From NCBI GenBank assembly GCA_017460395.1, contig JAFUBA010000057.1, forward strand, positions 1-53,105: DNA of 53,105 nucleotides, written 5' to 3'. Positions within the stretch are counted from its first letter, which is position 1, and every line of letters starts with the position of its first letter. Source of the stretch: Clostridia bacterium (GTDB lineage Bacteria > Bacillota > Clostridia > Christensenellales > Aristaeellaceae). Position numbers and translations under genes: made by a program. Positions 43,908 through 51,970 of the stretch are shown one piece after another. The notes below the pieces were generated by a model. The model made no database searches, was not told the origin of the DNA, and worked only from the letters and a program-made list of their open reading frames with translations.

Positions 43908-44297
43908 TTATGCCTGTACGTGCTTGCCTGTTCTGGTCTCGTAGTCCTGAAGTGCTGCCTGGATGGCTTCCTCGGCCAGCACGCTGCAGTGCAGCTTGTG
44001 GGCGGGCAGGCCGTCGAGTGCCTCGGTCACGGCCTTGTTGGTCAGCTGGCTGACCTCGCTCAGGGGCTTTCCCTTGATGAGCTCGGTGGCCATGGAGCTG
44101 GATGCGATGGCGCTTCCGCAGCCAAATGTCTCGAACTTGACATCCTGCACCACGTCATCTTCAATCTTCAGATACATCTTCATGATGTCGCCGCACTTGG
44201 CGTTGCCCACTTCTCCGACGGCATTGGCATCTTCCAGCACACCCACGTTGCGGGGATTGCGGAAATGATCCATCACCTTTTCACTGTACAGTGCCAT
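43908..44297 (-). CDS. iscU: Fe-S cluster scaffold protein IscU/NifU-N
   Basis: 129-residue scaffold on which [2Fe-2S] clusters are built. Ligands are all present: C35 and D37 (NAKCGD), C60 (FGCGSAIASSS), H103 and C104 (KLHCSVLAE). SD GGAGG. It follows iscS by 80 bases, a spacer with a short GGCCA/TGGCC repeat. No hscA, hscB or fdx is nearby, as usual in Clostridia. Confidence 0.96.
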   Translation of the reverse strand: MALYSEKVMDHFRNPRNVGVLEDANAVGEVGNAKCGDIMKMYLKIEDDVVQDVKFETFGCGSAIASSSMATELIKGKPLSEVSQLTNKAVTEALDGLPAHKLHCSVLAEEAIQAALQDYETRTGKHVQA

Positions 44298-44377
44298 GTT
44301 GCTTCCTCCTTCGATCCGGCCAGATACGCTGGCCCATGGATTCAGCCGATGAGCGTATGTCGCACTCGGCGATGATT

Positions 44378-45562
44378 TTACAGAATAAACGCTTTCTTCC
44401 CGTCCATCAGATCACGCCAGATGGGGGAGAAACTGCGCAGATACGTGACGACCTCGCCCACGGACCGGACGATGGTGTCCACCTCTTCCTCGGTGATGTC
44501 CTCTGAAAGACTCAGACGGAGCGAACCGTGTGCCACATCGTGCACCCGGCCGATGGCCAGAAGAACGTGGCTGGGATCGAGGGAGCCGGAGGTACAGGCG
44601 CTGCCGGAAGAAGCCTGGATGCCCTTGTCGTCCAGGAGCAGCAGGAGGGATTCACCCTCGATACCTTCGAAGCAGAAGTTCACATTGCCGGGCAGACGGC
44701 GGGTGGCATCGCCATTCAGCTCCCCGTGCGGGATCTGGTTGAGGCCGTCGATCAGGCGGTCACGCATGGCGATGAGATGCCTGGAGGTCTCGGGCATGTT
44801 GTCGACCGCTTCCTTCAGGGCCGTGGCCATGGCGGCAATGCCGGGGACGTTCTCGGTGCCGGCGCGCTTGCCGTTTTCCTGTGCGCCGCCCTCGATCAGG
44901 TTGGTGAGCGTAACGCCCTTTCTGACATACAGGAAGCCGACGCCCTTGGGACCGTGGAACTTGTGGGCGGAGGCGGAGAGAAGATCGACATTGGCATCCT
45001 GGACATTCACCGGGATGTGGCCCATGGCCTGGACGGCATCTGTGTGGAACAGCACGTGCTTTTCCCGGCAGATGGCGCCGATCTCCGGGATGGGCTGAAT
45101 GGTGCCGATCTCGTTGTTGGCGTACATGATGGTCACAAGGCACGTGTCCTCGCGGATGGCAGCTGCCACTTCCTCGGGCAGGATGATGCCGTTCTCGTGC
45201 ACGGGCAGAAGGGTGACCTCAAAGCCGTCCTTCTCAAGCCGCTTCAGGGTGTGCAGCACCGCATGGTGCTCAAAGGCGGTGGAGATAATATGCGTCTTTC
45301 CGCGCCTTTTTCCCGTCATCGCAGCGGAGAGAATTGCCTGATTGTCCGACTCACTGCCGCCGGAGGTGAAGATGATTTCCTTGGGGGATGCGCCAATGAT
45401 GTCGGCGATCTCCTGGCGTGCGGACTCCAGCACTTCCTTGGCGTTCTGTCCGTGCTCATAAAGGCTAGAGGGGTTCCCCCAGACCGTCTCCATCAGGGAG
45501 GCCATGGTGCGAATGGCTGCTTCACTCATCTTTGTGGTGGCAGCGTTGTCGGCATAAATCAC
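44378..45562 (-). CDS. iscS: Cysteine desulfurase IscS/NifS
   Basis: 394-residue PLP enzyme that takes sulfur from cysteine for Fe-S clusters. It has the cofactor lysine K201 in SASAHKFHGPKG and the active-site C323 in the loop SSGSACTSGSL, of the IscS/NifS (group I) kind. GTG start chosen because AAGGAG lies 9 bases upstream and the product then begins MIYADNAATTKM, as in the family. First gene of the iscS-iscU-cysK operon and divergent from iscR. Confidence 0.95.
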   Translation of the reverse strand: MIYADNAATTKMSEAAIRTMASLMETVWGNPSSLYEHGQNAKEVLESARQEIADIIGASPKEIIFTSGGSESDNQAILSAAMTGKRRGKTHIISTAFEHHAVLHTLKRLEKDGFEVTLLPVHENGIILPEEVAAAIREDTCLVTIMYANNEIGTIQPIPEIGAICREKHVLFHTDAVQAMGHIPVNVQDANVDLLSASAHKFHGPKGVGFLYVRKGVTLTNLIEGGAQENGKRAGTENVPGIAAMATALKEAVDNMPETSRHLIAMRDRLIDGLNQIPHGELNGDATRRLPGNVNFCFEGIEGESLLLLLDDKGIQASSGSACTSGSLDPSHVLLAIGRVHDVAHGSLRLSLSEDITEEEVDTIVRSVGEVVTYLRSFSPIWRDLMDGKKAFIL

Positions 45563-45606
45563 GTGTGTCAGCTCCTTTTTGGCTGCTTTCAGCAGCACCG
45601 CAGCGC

Positions 45607-45635
45607 ATTATATATGCATTTACCTACTGTGTCAA
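45607..45635 (-). promoter_or_regulatory. Consensus sigma-A promoter of iscS-iscU-cysK
   Basis: Minus strand TTGACA, 17-base spacer, TATAAT, 12 of 12 consensus bases. Strong unless repressed. Confidence 0.9.
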
Positions 45636-45644
45636 TGGGTTTAT
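45619..45644. promoter_or_regulatory. Candidate IscR operator at iscS
   Basis: TTTACCTA at one end and GGGT near the other over 26 bp, covering the spacer and -35 box of the iscS promoter. 19 of 26 bases match the inverted copy at 45672-45697. Confidence 0.65.
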
Positions 45645-45657
45645 AAAATTTATAAAA
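45640..45657. repeat. AT-rich double palindrome between the isc promoters
   Basis: Two TTTATAAA-type palindromes in a row, in the middle of the divergent region. Could act as an UP-like or bending element for both promoters. Confidence 0.4.
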
Positions 45658-45661
45658 CTGC

Positions 45662-45690
45662 TTGATTTTTTATTTACCCTCTGATATACT
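45662..45690 (+). promoter_or_regulatory. Promoter of iscR
   Basis: TTGATT, 17-base spacer, TATACT, with TGA right before the -10 box (extended -10). Confidence 0.82.
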
Positions 45691-45697
45691 AGGTAAA
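45672..45697. promoter_or_regulatory. Candidate IscR operator at iscR
   Basis: TTTACC and GGTAAA as 6-bp inverted arms 13 bases apart, covering the spacer and -10 box. Read on the minus strand it matches the iscS-side site (TTTACCTA-N10-GGGT), so the two sites face opposite ways. Confidence 0.68.
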
Positions 45698-45728
45698 ACG
45701 CGGAGACAGAGCAGGAGGCGGACGCGAG

Positions 45729-46169
45729 ATGATTACCACCAGGGGAAGGTACGCGCTGCGTGTGATGATTGATCTGGCAGAACAAAGTGCCGGACCTGAC
45801 GCAGGGAAGTGCATCCCCCTGAAGGACATCGCAGAGCGCCAGGGTGTATCGAAAAAGTACCTGGAGATCCTCATGCGCGACCTGGTGGAGCAGGGACTGG
45901 TCAAGGGCGCCAGCGGTAAGGGCGGAGGATACAGGCTGTGCCGGAAGCTCGAGGAATATCCGATCGGAGAGATCCTGGATCTGATGGAAGGTTCCCTGTC
46001 CCCCGTATCCTGTCTCACGGGGGAGCAGAACGATTGTCCCCAGAAGCGAAGCTGCCGTACCCTGCCAATGTGGGAGGAGTACGACAAGATGGTGCATGAC
46101 TTCTTCTATAGTAAGAAACTGAGCGATCTGATCCAGGCAGGGGAGAGCGCGGAGGAAGCAGCCCCCTGA
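45729..46169 (+). CDS. iscR: Rrf2-family regulator IscR
   Basis: 146 residues. The winged helix starts MITTRGRYALRVMIDLA and includes IAERQGVSKKYLEILMRDLVEQGLVKGASGKGGGYRL. Three cysteines C95, C103 and C109 (C-x7-C-x5-C) sit where IscR binds a [2Fe-2S] cluster, which separates it from CymR-type family members. It likely senses Fe-S status and controls the divergent iscS operon and itself. No good SD is seen beyond GCAGGAGGCGG, 6 bases upstream, which is adequate. It ends before a 24-bp stem terminator. Confidence 0.9.
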   Translation: MITTRGRYALRVMIDLAEQSAGPDAGKCIPLKDIAERQGVSKKYLEILMRDLVEQGLVKGASGKGGGYRLCRKLEEYPIGEILDLMEGSLSPVSCLTGEQNDCPQKRSCRTLPMWEEYDKMVHDFFYSKKLSDLIQAGESAEEAAP

Positions 46170-46182
46170 TTCATCTCCGGAA

Positions 46183-46237
46183 TATATGCAAAAGCGCCGC
46201 AGACACTGTCGTTGTGTCTGCGGCGCTTTTGCATATA
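46183..46237. terminator. Very long bidirectional terminator after iscR
   Basis: A 24-bp perfect stem with a 7-base loop (TGTCGTT). The GC core (GCGCCGCAGACAC) is flanked by AAAA/TTTT in the stem, so it works on both strands, for iscR and for the convergent secreted-protein gene. Confidence 0.92.
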
Positions 46238-46292
46238 GATGTTCAGAATTCAATCATCCTGATCACGCGGTATAAGCAGACGGGTCAGCCCC

Positions 46293-47075
46293 TCAGCCCA
46301 CGGCATCCGAGATGACCTCTGCCTCACCCGGCGCGCCGACATAACAGACGCTGTCTCCCACAAAGAGGGCGCCGGGCACACCCGAGTGGGCGTCAAGATA
46401 GATCGAGCAGACACACTCCATGGACTGCCTGTCCCAGAAATCAATCACCCAGGATCCCGTGGAGGACCAGTAGGTGTCGTCCGTGTCCGGCTTTCTGTAG
46501 CTGGACACGATGCCATTCAGCCCTTCGAGCTGCTCCAGGGTGATGCCGCAGTCGTACTGCGGAATGAGCCGGAGGGCAAGGGACAGGGCATCCTCCGGTA
46601 TCATCGCGTCCGCATCCGGATACGTCTGCATCGTGGAGGGATTGTAGGCATAGATGCCTGAGAGGTATTCTGCTGCAAAATCTGCGTTCACCTGCCAGTC
46701 CCAGAGCCGTGCATCCCCGTACAGCTCTTCCCATTCGTGCCGGATGCTGTCCAGGGATTCAATGGATGGGGACAGGACGGCAGCATCGGCTGTCTCCTCT
46801 GTATCTTCCGGCCCTTCCGGCTCCGCCTCGTCCGCATACGCGCACAGAGGACAGAGGCTGTAGGATAAGAGCAGATCTTCCTCAAAGGGAATCTCCGTGA
46901 GCGGCAGATAGTTTTCTGAGACGGTCCTGCACATGGGATCCGCATGAAGCCTTGTGCCGCCGTCGGGGTTCACATAGCAGTGCTCTGTAATTCTTTTCGG
47001 AATATCCCCGGAGGCCGAGCAGACAAGCGGCAGGAATAAGATGAAGACAAACAGGAGACAGGAAATCCTTTTCAT
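46293..47075 (-). CDS. Secreted protein of unknown function with Cys motif
   Basis: 260 residues. Signal peptide MKRISCLLFVFILFLPLVCSA; the cysteine at its end lacks a proper lipobox, so lipidation is unlikely. The N-terminal mature part holds a cysteine-rich motif, YVNPDGGTRLHADPMC (C49) and then LCPLC (C75, C78) with C33 before it, which could bind metal; similar G-G-x-x-x-H-x-x-x-x-C patterns occur in secreted Clostridia proteins (recalled). An acidic linker (EPEGPEDTEETAD) leads to a second domain with YAYNPSTMQTYPD and GSWVIDFWDRQSM. No function is assigned. SD GGAGG. It follows the AraC gene by 43 bases. Confidence 0.78.
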   Translation of the reverse strand: MKRISCLLFVFILFLPLVCSASGDIPKRITEHCYVNPDGGTRLHADPMCRTVSENYLPLTEIPFEEDLLLSYSLCPLCAYADEAEPEGPEDTEETADAAVLSPSIESLDSIRHEWEELYGDARLWDWQVNADFAAEYLSGIYAYNPSTMQTYPDADAMIPEDALSLALRLIPQYDCGITLEQLEGLNGIVSSYRKPDTDDTYWSSTGSWVIDFWDRQSMECVCSIYLDAHSGVPGALFVGDSVCYVGAPGEAEVISDAVG

Positions 47076-47118
47076 GTTGAGTCACCTCCGCTTATTAAGA
47101 CGGGACAGGGGGCGTCAT

Positions 47119-47928
47119 TCATCCCCGGCTTTCCTCCGGGTGCCGCTGGCGGAACTGCAGGGGCGTCTCGCCAAACTGGCTGTGAAAGCGGCGGACAAAG
47201 TTGCTGGTGTCAGGATACCCGCAGGCCTCGGCCACGGCGCCCACCGGCAGCTCCGAGTGCTGAAGGAGGAGCTTTGCCCGGCTCAGGCGGGACTGGGTGA
47301 CATACTGCATGGGGCTGACACCCACGCTCCTCCTGAAATGGGCGGACAGGCAGCCGGGGGAAACGTGATAGCTCTCCGCCAGCTTTTCCAGGGAGAAGGG
47401 CTCGCAGAAATGGTCGTCGAGCTCGGAGAGGATATCCTGTATGGGCAGAAATGAGAGCGTGTCCGCCGGGAGGAACATGTCGGGCCGGATGGCCTGGGCA
47501 TCGGTGAGGATGAGGGTCATCAGGGCCTCCATGCGGGTGTCGGCGTAATTGCCGCCCTCCCGCTGCACACTCTCCAGAAGCGAAAAATACGTGTCAAACC
47601 GCGCTTTCAGCTCGCCTGTCCGGAGGACATAGGGGAACTGCTGCCCGTGGAAGCGGAAGACGGACAGGAGCAGCACGTCATTGTGAAAGGCCTTCAGCTG
47701 CGTCTGGGGAATCAGGAGATAATAGCGCCTGTAGGGCAGCGTGACCGGGCGGGACGCATGGGCATCAAAGGGATTGAGAAAGACCAGGGCACCCGCAGGA
47801 CAGCTGTAATCCTGCTGGTGGATGGTCATGACGGCCTCCCCCTCCAGCACGTAGAGCAGCTCATAGTAGGTGTGGGTGTGCAGGGCGTGGGAGATGGGGG
47901 CGTCATTGTAGCGGATGGTAAAGGCCAT
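47119..47928 (-). CDS. AraC-family regulator divergent from the redox-GH43 operon
   Basis: 269 residues. The N-terminal cupin has HALHTHTYYELLYVLEGEAVMTI and CPAGALVFLNPFDAHA (sugar-pocket histidines), the C-terminal DNA-binding part FSLEKLAESYHVSPGCLSAHFRRSVGVSPMQYV and VGAVAEACGYPDTSNFVRRFHSQFGETPLQF. Start at MAFTIRYN, where GAGGGGG precedes; nine further codons upstream have no SD. It points away from the OYE-like gene, which it probably activates in response to a sugar or glycoside. Confidence 0.92.
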   Translation of the reverse strand: MAFTIRYNDAPISHALHTHTYYELLYVLEGEAVMTIHQQDYSCPAGALVFLNPFDAHASRPVTLPYRRYYLLIPQTQLKAFHNDVLLLSVFRFHGQQFPYVLRTGELKARFDTYFSLLESVQREGGNYADTRMEALMTLILTDAQAIRPDMFLPADTLSFLPIQDILSELDDHFCEPFSLEKLAESYHVSPGCLSAHFRRSVGVSPMQYVTQSRLSRAKLLLQHSELPVGAVAEACGYPDTSNFVRRFHSQFGETPLQFRQRHPEESRG

Positions 47929-47994
47929 GGGAACCCCCTCAAATCGAAATGACATATTTTTGAATTGAATCGGACAACTTTTTTCATCGGTTTT

Positions 47995-48022
47995 ATTGTA
48001 TGCTGTGTGGGAGAAAAATCAA
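47995..48022 (-). promoter_or_regulatory. Promoter of the second AraC gene
   Basis: Minus strand TTGATT, 16-base spacer, TACAAT. Confidence 0.65.
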
Positions 48023-48054
48023 GTTCAGCGCAAAATGAAATAGGCTTTTCGGGA

Positions 48055-48106
48055 TGTGCATCTGGCGCATAAGAAGGAATTGGAAAGTGCGCATATTGTG
48101 CATCTG
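48055..48106 (+). promoter_or_regulatory. Direct repeats TGTGCATCTG upstream of the redox-GH43 operon
   Basis: TGTGCATCTG at 48055-48064 and 48097-48106, 42 bp apart (four helical turns). GCGCATA occurs between them twice (48065 and 48089). No good sigma-A promoter is found here, as expected for a promoter that depends on an AraC activator. Confidence 0.55.
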
Positions 48107-48143
48107 AATGGGATACAGAAATTTTGGCAAATGAGGGTCCAGC

Positions 48144-49445
48144 ATGCAGCATACGGCGTTTCATTATAAGACCCTGGATGAGGTCAGAGCGGAAACAGAG
48201 AAACTGGGGACGGAACTGCCCCTCTCGGAAAACGTGCAGGCACTGCTCACGCCGCTGGAGATCCACGGACACAGAGCGATGAACCGCATCGCCTTTCAGC
48301 CCATGGAGGGGACAGACGGGACGGAGGATGGCGCGCCCGGGGAGATGACACGGAGACGATATCTGAGATTCGCCTCTGCAGGCCCCGGCATCATCTGGTT
48401 CGAGGCGGTGGCCACGCTCCCCGAGGTCCGGGCGTCAGCCCACCAGCTGCAGCTGCACGAGGGAAACGTGGATGCCTTCAGAAGCCTTCTGGATGAGATG
48501 CGGGAGGTCTCCCTGAGGAAAAACGGCTATGCGCCTGTCATCATCATGCAGGCTACCAACTCGGGGCGGTATGCAAAGCCCACGGGTGTGCCATCCCCGC
48601 GCATCGCCTATCACTGCCCGCCCCTGGAGGATACGCCGCTCCCGGACACATGCCTTGTGTCCGACGATGATCTGAAGCGCTATGAGGAGGCCTATGTGCC
48701 GGCCGCGGATCTTTGCCAGAGGGCCGGGTTTGACGGGATGGATGTCAAGTGCTGCCACAGGTACCTCGCCTGTGAACTGCTCTCCGCCTACACGCGGGAG
48801 GGCGAGTACGGCGGCAGCTATGAAAACAGGACCAGATTTCTGAAAAACTGCTACCGGGCAGCACAGAGCGCTGTGCGGGACAGGGACTTTTTCCTGACCA
48901 GCCGCCTGAATGTGTATGACGGGTTCCGGTATCCTTTCGGCTTTGGTGTGCGGGAGGGTGCAGGACTCGCGGTTGACCTTCGCGAGCCCCTTCGCCTGAT
49001 TGGCGAGCTCCGGGAGGAATTTGGGATCCCCCTCATCAACGTGACCATGGGCAATCCATACAAGAATCCTCACGTGAACAGGCCCTATGACCACGGGAAC
49101 TATGTGCCGGACGAGCACCCCCTGGAGGGTGTGAGCCGGATGATGCACGGCCTTTCCGAGATTCAGCATGCCGTGCCGGATCTGCCGGTCCTCGGCAGCG
49201 CCTTCTCCTATCTGCGGCAGTGGTCCGGCTGTCTTGCCGCCGGGATGGTGGAGGGCGGACACTGTGCGGTTGCCGGCTTTGGCCGCGAGGCGTTTGCCTA
49301 TCCGGAGTTTATCCATGATCTGCTCAGAACCGGGCAGATGGATGCAAAGAAGGTCTGCATCAGCTGTGGCGGCTGTGCGGCGCTCCTTCGCGCCGGGACA
49401 CCCGCCGGGTGCATCGTGCGGGACCGGGAGGTGTACAGGGCATGA
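48144..49445 (+). CDS. Old-yellow-enzyme-like flavin oxidoreductase
   Basis: 433 residues, FMN barrel of the NADH:flavin oxidoreductase type: RAMNRIAFQPMEGTDG (FMN binding), VIIMQATNSGRYAKP, AGFDGMDVKCCHRYLACELLS (the catalytic-site strand; usual H-x-x-H is replaced by K-C-C-H) and YGGSYENRTRF. The C-terminus has CISCGGCAALLRAGTPAGC, four cysteines for a probable Fe-S cluster as in 2,4-dienoyl-CoA reductase, but the chain ends there and lacks that enzyme's FAD/NAD domain. It probably reduces an activated C=C bond; the substrate is unknown. SD GAGGG. Stop overlaps the SDR start (ATGA). Confidence 0.82.
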   Translation: MQHTAFHYKTLDEVRAETEKLGTELPLSENVQALLTPLEIHGHRAMNRIAFQPMEGTDGTEDGAPGEMTRRRYLRFASAGPGIIWFEAVATLPEVRASAHQLQLHEGNVDAFRSLLDEMREVSLRKNGYAPVIIMQATNSGRYAKPTGVPSPRIAYHCPPLEDTPLPDTCLVSDDDLKRYEEAYVPAADLCQRAGFDGMDVKCCHRYLACELLSAYTREGEYGGSYENRTRFLKNCYRAAQSAVRDRDFFLTSRLNVYDGFRYPFGFGVREGAGLAVDLREPLRLIGELREEFGIPLINVTMGNPYKNPHVNRPYDHGNYVPDEHPLEGVSRMMHGLSEIQHAVPDLPVLGSAFSYLRQWSGCLAAGMVEGGHCAVAGFGREAFAYPEFIHDLLRTGQMDAKKVCISCGGCAALLRAGTPAGCIVRDREVYRA

Positions 49446-50188
49446 GAACGGCGCTGGTGACAGGGTCCAGCCGCGGCATCGGCCGGGGCATCGCGGACAT
49501 GCTGCACAGGGAAGGCTGGACGGTCATCTATTCCGGCACAAAGGCGGCCCGTCCGCAGGACCTGGAAATGGACCGGGACTATGTGGCCTGTGACATTTCA
49601 GTGCGGGAGGATCGCGAGCGCACCATATGCTATGTCGCGAAAGAATACGGCAGGCTGGACCTTCTGGTCAACAATGCCGGCGTGGCGCCCCTTGTCCGAA
49701 CAGATCTTCTTGAGATGACGGAGGAGAGCTTTGACAGGGTTCTGTCCATCAACCTCAAAGGGACCATGTTCATGTCGCAGGCGGCGGCAAAGGAGATGCT
49801 GCGGGAGCGGGATGCGGGCATCCCGGACTGGCAGCCCAGGATCGTGCTGATCGGCAGCATGAGCGCCTACACCTCCTCCATATCCCGGGGAGAGTACTGC
49901 ATCAGCAAGGCCGGGGTCGGGATGGTGACGAAACTGTTTGCCGACAGGCTGTCCGGGGAGGGCATCCCGGTCTTCGAGGTGCGGCCCGGCATCATCGACA
50001 CGGACATGACCAAGGTCGTCCACGACAAGTATGAGAAGATGATCCGGGAGGGCCTTTTGCCGAATGGACGCTTCGGACAGGTGGAGGATGTGGCGAGGAT
50101 GGTGCTGGCCTGCGCGGGCGGCCTGCTGGACTACTCCGCGGGCCAGGTCCTGGATGCGGACGGCGGCTTCCATCTGCGGCGTCTGTAA
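49442..50188 (+). CDS. Short-chain dehydrogenase/reductase
   Basis: 248-residue classical SDR. TALVTGSSRGIGRGIA is the NAD(P) binding loop (T-G-x3-G-x-G), LLVNNAGVAP the second motif, and the catalytic set is S in IGSMSAY, with Y and K in EYCISKAG. It ends with SAGQVLDADGGFHLRR, the usual C-terminal dinucleotide-facing strand. ATG overlaps the stop of the OYE-like gene. It likely oxidises or reduces a hydroxyl on the same compound as its neighbours (inference). Confidence 0.92.
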   Translation: MRTALVTGSSRGIGRGIADMLHREGWTVIYSGTKAARPQDLEMDRDYVACDISVREDRERTICYVAKEYGRLDLLVNNAGVAPLVRTDLLEMTEESFDRVLSINLKGTMFMSQAAAKEMLRERDAGIPDWQPRIVLIGSMSAYTSSISRGEYCISKAGVGMVTKLFADRLSGEGIPVFEVRPGIIDTDMTKVVHDKYEKMIREGLLPNGRFGQVEDVARMVLACAGGLLDYSAGQVLDADGGFHLRRL

Positions 50189-50227
50189 GGCAAGCAAACA
50201 TATAGTGAACCATAAGTGAATGCGGGG

Positions 50228-51970
50228 ATGGAAAAGATGCTGGAGACGCTTTGCGTCAGAAACGTGGTGGTGGGGTCCGGCTGTGCGGGACTCAATGCGG
50301 CCGATGTCCTGAGTGCGCTCGGGGAGGACGTGGTGCTGCTTACGGAGGACATGCTCTCCGGCACCTCCCGCAACACGGGCAGCGACAAGCAGACCTACTA
50401 CAAGCTCTCCCTCTCCGGGGATGAGGGCGACAGCGTGGGCGAGATGGCGCGGGACCTGTGGTATCAGGATACGAACGGCGATACCGCCCTGTGCGAGGCG
50501 GCGGGGTCCGTGCCCTGCTTCATGAAGCTGGCCGCCCTCGGCGTGCCTTTTCCCACCAATGCCTACGGTGAATACGTGGGCTACCGCACGGACCACGATC
50601 CGAGAATGCGGGCCACCTCCGCAGGCCCGCTCACCAGCAGGATGATGACCGAGGCCCTGGAGGCATCGGTCATGGCAAAGCATGTGCAGGTCCTTCAGGG
50701 CCTTGCCGCCCGCATCGTGACGGGCGATCAGGGCGTGGAGGCGCTGGATGTATGGGACGGAAAGGCGGGGAGATTCTACCGCATCCGGTGTGCCAACGTG
50801 ATCCTGTGCACCGGAGGTCCTGCCCACGTCTATCTCGAGCGGGTGTACCCGGAGAGCCAGCACGGCATGTCGGGGCTTGCCCTCGCCTGCGGTGCCGAGG
50901 GAGCGAACCTCCACTGCTGGCAGTACGGTCTGGCCTCTCTTGCGTTCCGCTGGAACCTTTCCGGGAGCTACCAGCAGGTGGTGCCGCGCTATGTCTCCGT
51001 GGGGGATGACGGCGAAGAGCGGGAATTCCTGCGGGAGCACCTCGGGGACGAGCAGCTGTGGTACCTGACCTTTTTAAAGGGCTACCAGTGGCCCTTTGAT
51101 CCGGAGAAGGTGCCCGGGTCCAGCGAGATTGACCTTCTGGTCAAGCACGAGAAGGATCTGGGGCGGCGGGTGTACCTGGACTATCGAAGGAACCCGTCCG
51201 GCTTTTCCTTTGAGCGCCTCCCGAAGGAGGCTGCCGATTATCTCACGAATTCGGGTGCCGCAGGAAGCACGCCGTATGCGCGGCTGCAGGCTATGAATGC
51301 ACCCGCGATCCAGCTGTATCTGGACCACGGCATCGACCTGGAAAAGGAGATGCTGGAGATCGGGGTCTGTGCCCAGCACCATAACGGCGGCATCGCGGTG
51401 GACAGCCACTGGCAGAGCAGCGTGACGGGCCTGTATGTGTGCGGCGAGGCGGCCGGCACCTTCGGGAGAAAGCGTCCCGGCGGCTCGGCCCTCAATTCCA
51501 CGCAGGTGGGATCCCAAAGGGCTGCAAGGCACTGCCATGTAAACGGCCGGCAGGTGCAGGAGGCGGTCTCGCCGTGGACACCCATGGTGCTCCCGAGGCA
51601 TGCGGACATGGGGCAGGTGGAAGCATTCCAGCGGGAGATGACCCGGGTGGCCGGCATCGAGCGGGACAGGGGCGGCATGGAGATGCTGTCAGGAGAGGTC
51701 CTCAGGCAGATCGGCGCCATGGGTGAGATACATGAGTGCGGCGAAGAGGACATTCTGGAAAGGCTTCTTTTCCGGGATATCCTGTGGACGCAGCGCGCGG
51801 TGCTCTCGGCGATGCTGAAATCGGAGGAGGAAACGGAGCCCGGTCAGGGCATCATGATCACCCGAGAAGGCACATCCACTCGGGTTGCAGCGCGTCCCAT
51901 GCCGCAGAGGGACCTCTGGTTTGAGCGCGTCTGGAAGCGGTACCGGGAAGAGCAGGAGATGATACAGTGA
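50228..51970 (+). CDS. FAD-dependent oxidoreductase of the fumarate reductase/SdhA type
   Basis: About 580 residues. NVVVGSGCAGLNAADVLSALG is the FAD-binding G-x-G-x-x-G region, TSRNTGSDKQTYYK the flavin-contact segment and GGIAVDSHWQSSVTGLYVCGEAAGTFG with GGSALNSTQVGSQRAA the C-terminal FAD cap of the SdhA/FrdA/NadB superfamily. No CxxCH haem domain, FMN-linked domain or signal peptide, so it is a soluble enzyme of unknown acceptor. Start uncertain: ATG 50228 is used; GTG 50216 and ATG 50237 (after GGGG) are possible. Its stop overlaps the next gene start. Confidence 0.85.
   Translation: MEKMLETLCVRNVVVGSGCAGLNAADVLSALGEDVVLLTEDMLSGTSRNTGSDKQTYYKLSLSGDEGDSVGEMARDLWYQDTNGDTALCEAAGSVPCFMKLAALGVPFPTNAYGEYVGYRTDHDPRMRATSAGPLTSRMMTEALEASVMAKHVQVLQGLAARIVTGDQGVEALDVWDGKAGRFYRIRCANVILCTGGPAHVYLERVYPESQHGMSGLALACGAEGANLHCWQYGLASLAFRWNLSGSYQQVVPRYVSVGDDGEEREFLREHLGDEQLWYLTFLKGYQWPFDPEKVPGSSEIDLLVKHEKDLGRRVYLDYRRNPSGFSFERLPKEAADYLTNSGAAGSTPYARLQAMNAPAIQLYLDHGIDLEKEMLEIGVCAQHHNGGIAVDSHWQSSVTGLYVCGEAAGTFGRKRPGGSALNSTQVGSQRAARHCHVNGRQVQEAVSPWTPMVLPRHADMGQVEAFQREMTRVAGIERDRGGMEMLSGEVLRQIGAMGEIHECGEEDILERLLFRDILWTQRAVLSAMLKSEEETEPGQGIMITREGTSTRVAARPMPQRDLWFERVWKRYREEQEMIQ

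Noticed and set aside
50216-51970. Urocanate-reductase-like or quinone-linked fumarate reductase as the flavoprotein's function
   Set aside because: No FMN-binding domain, haem motifs, signal peptide or partner subunits are seen, so a named reductase function cannot be supported.
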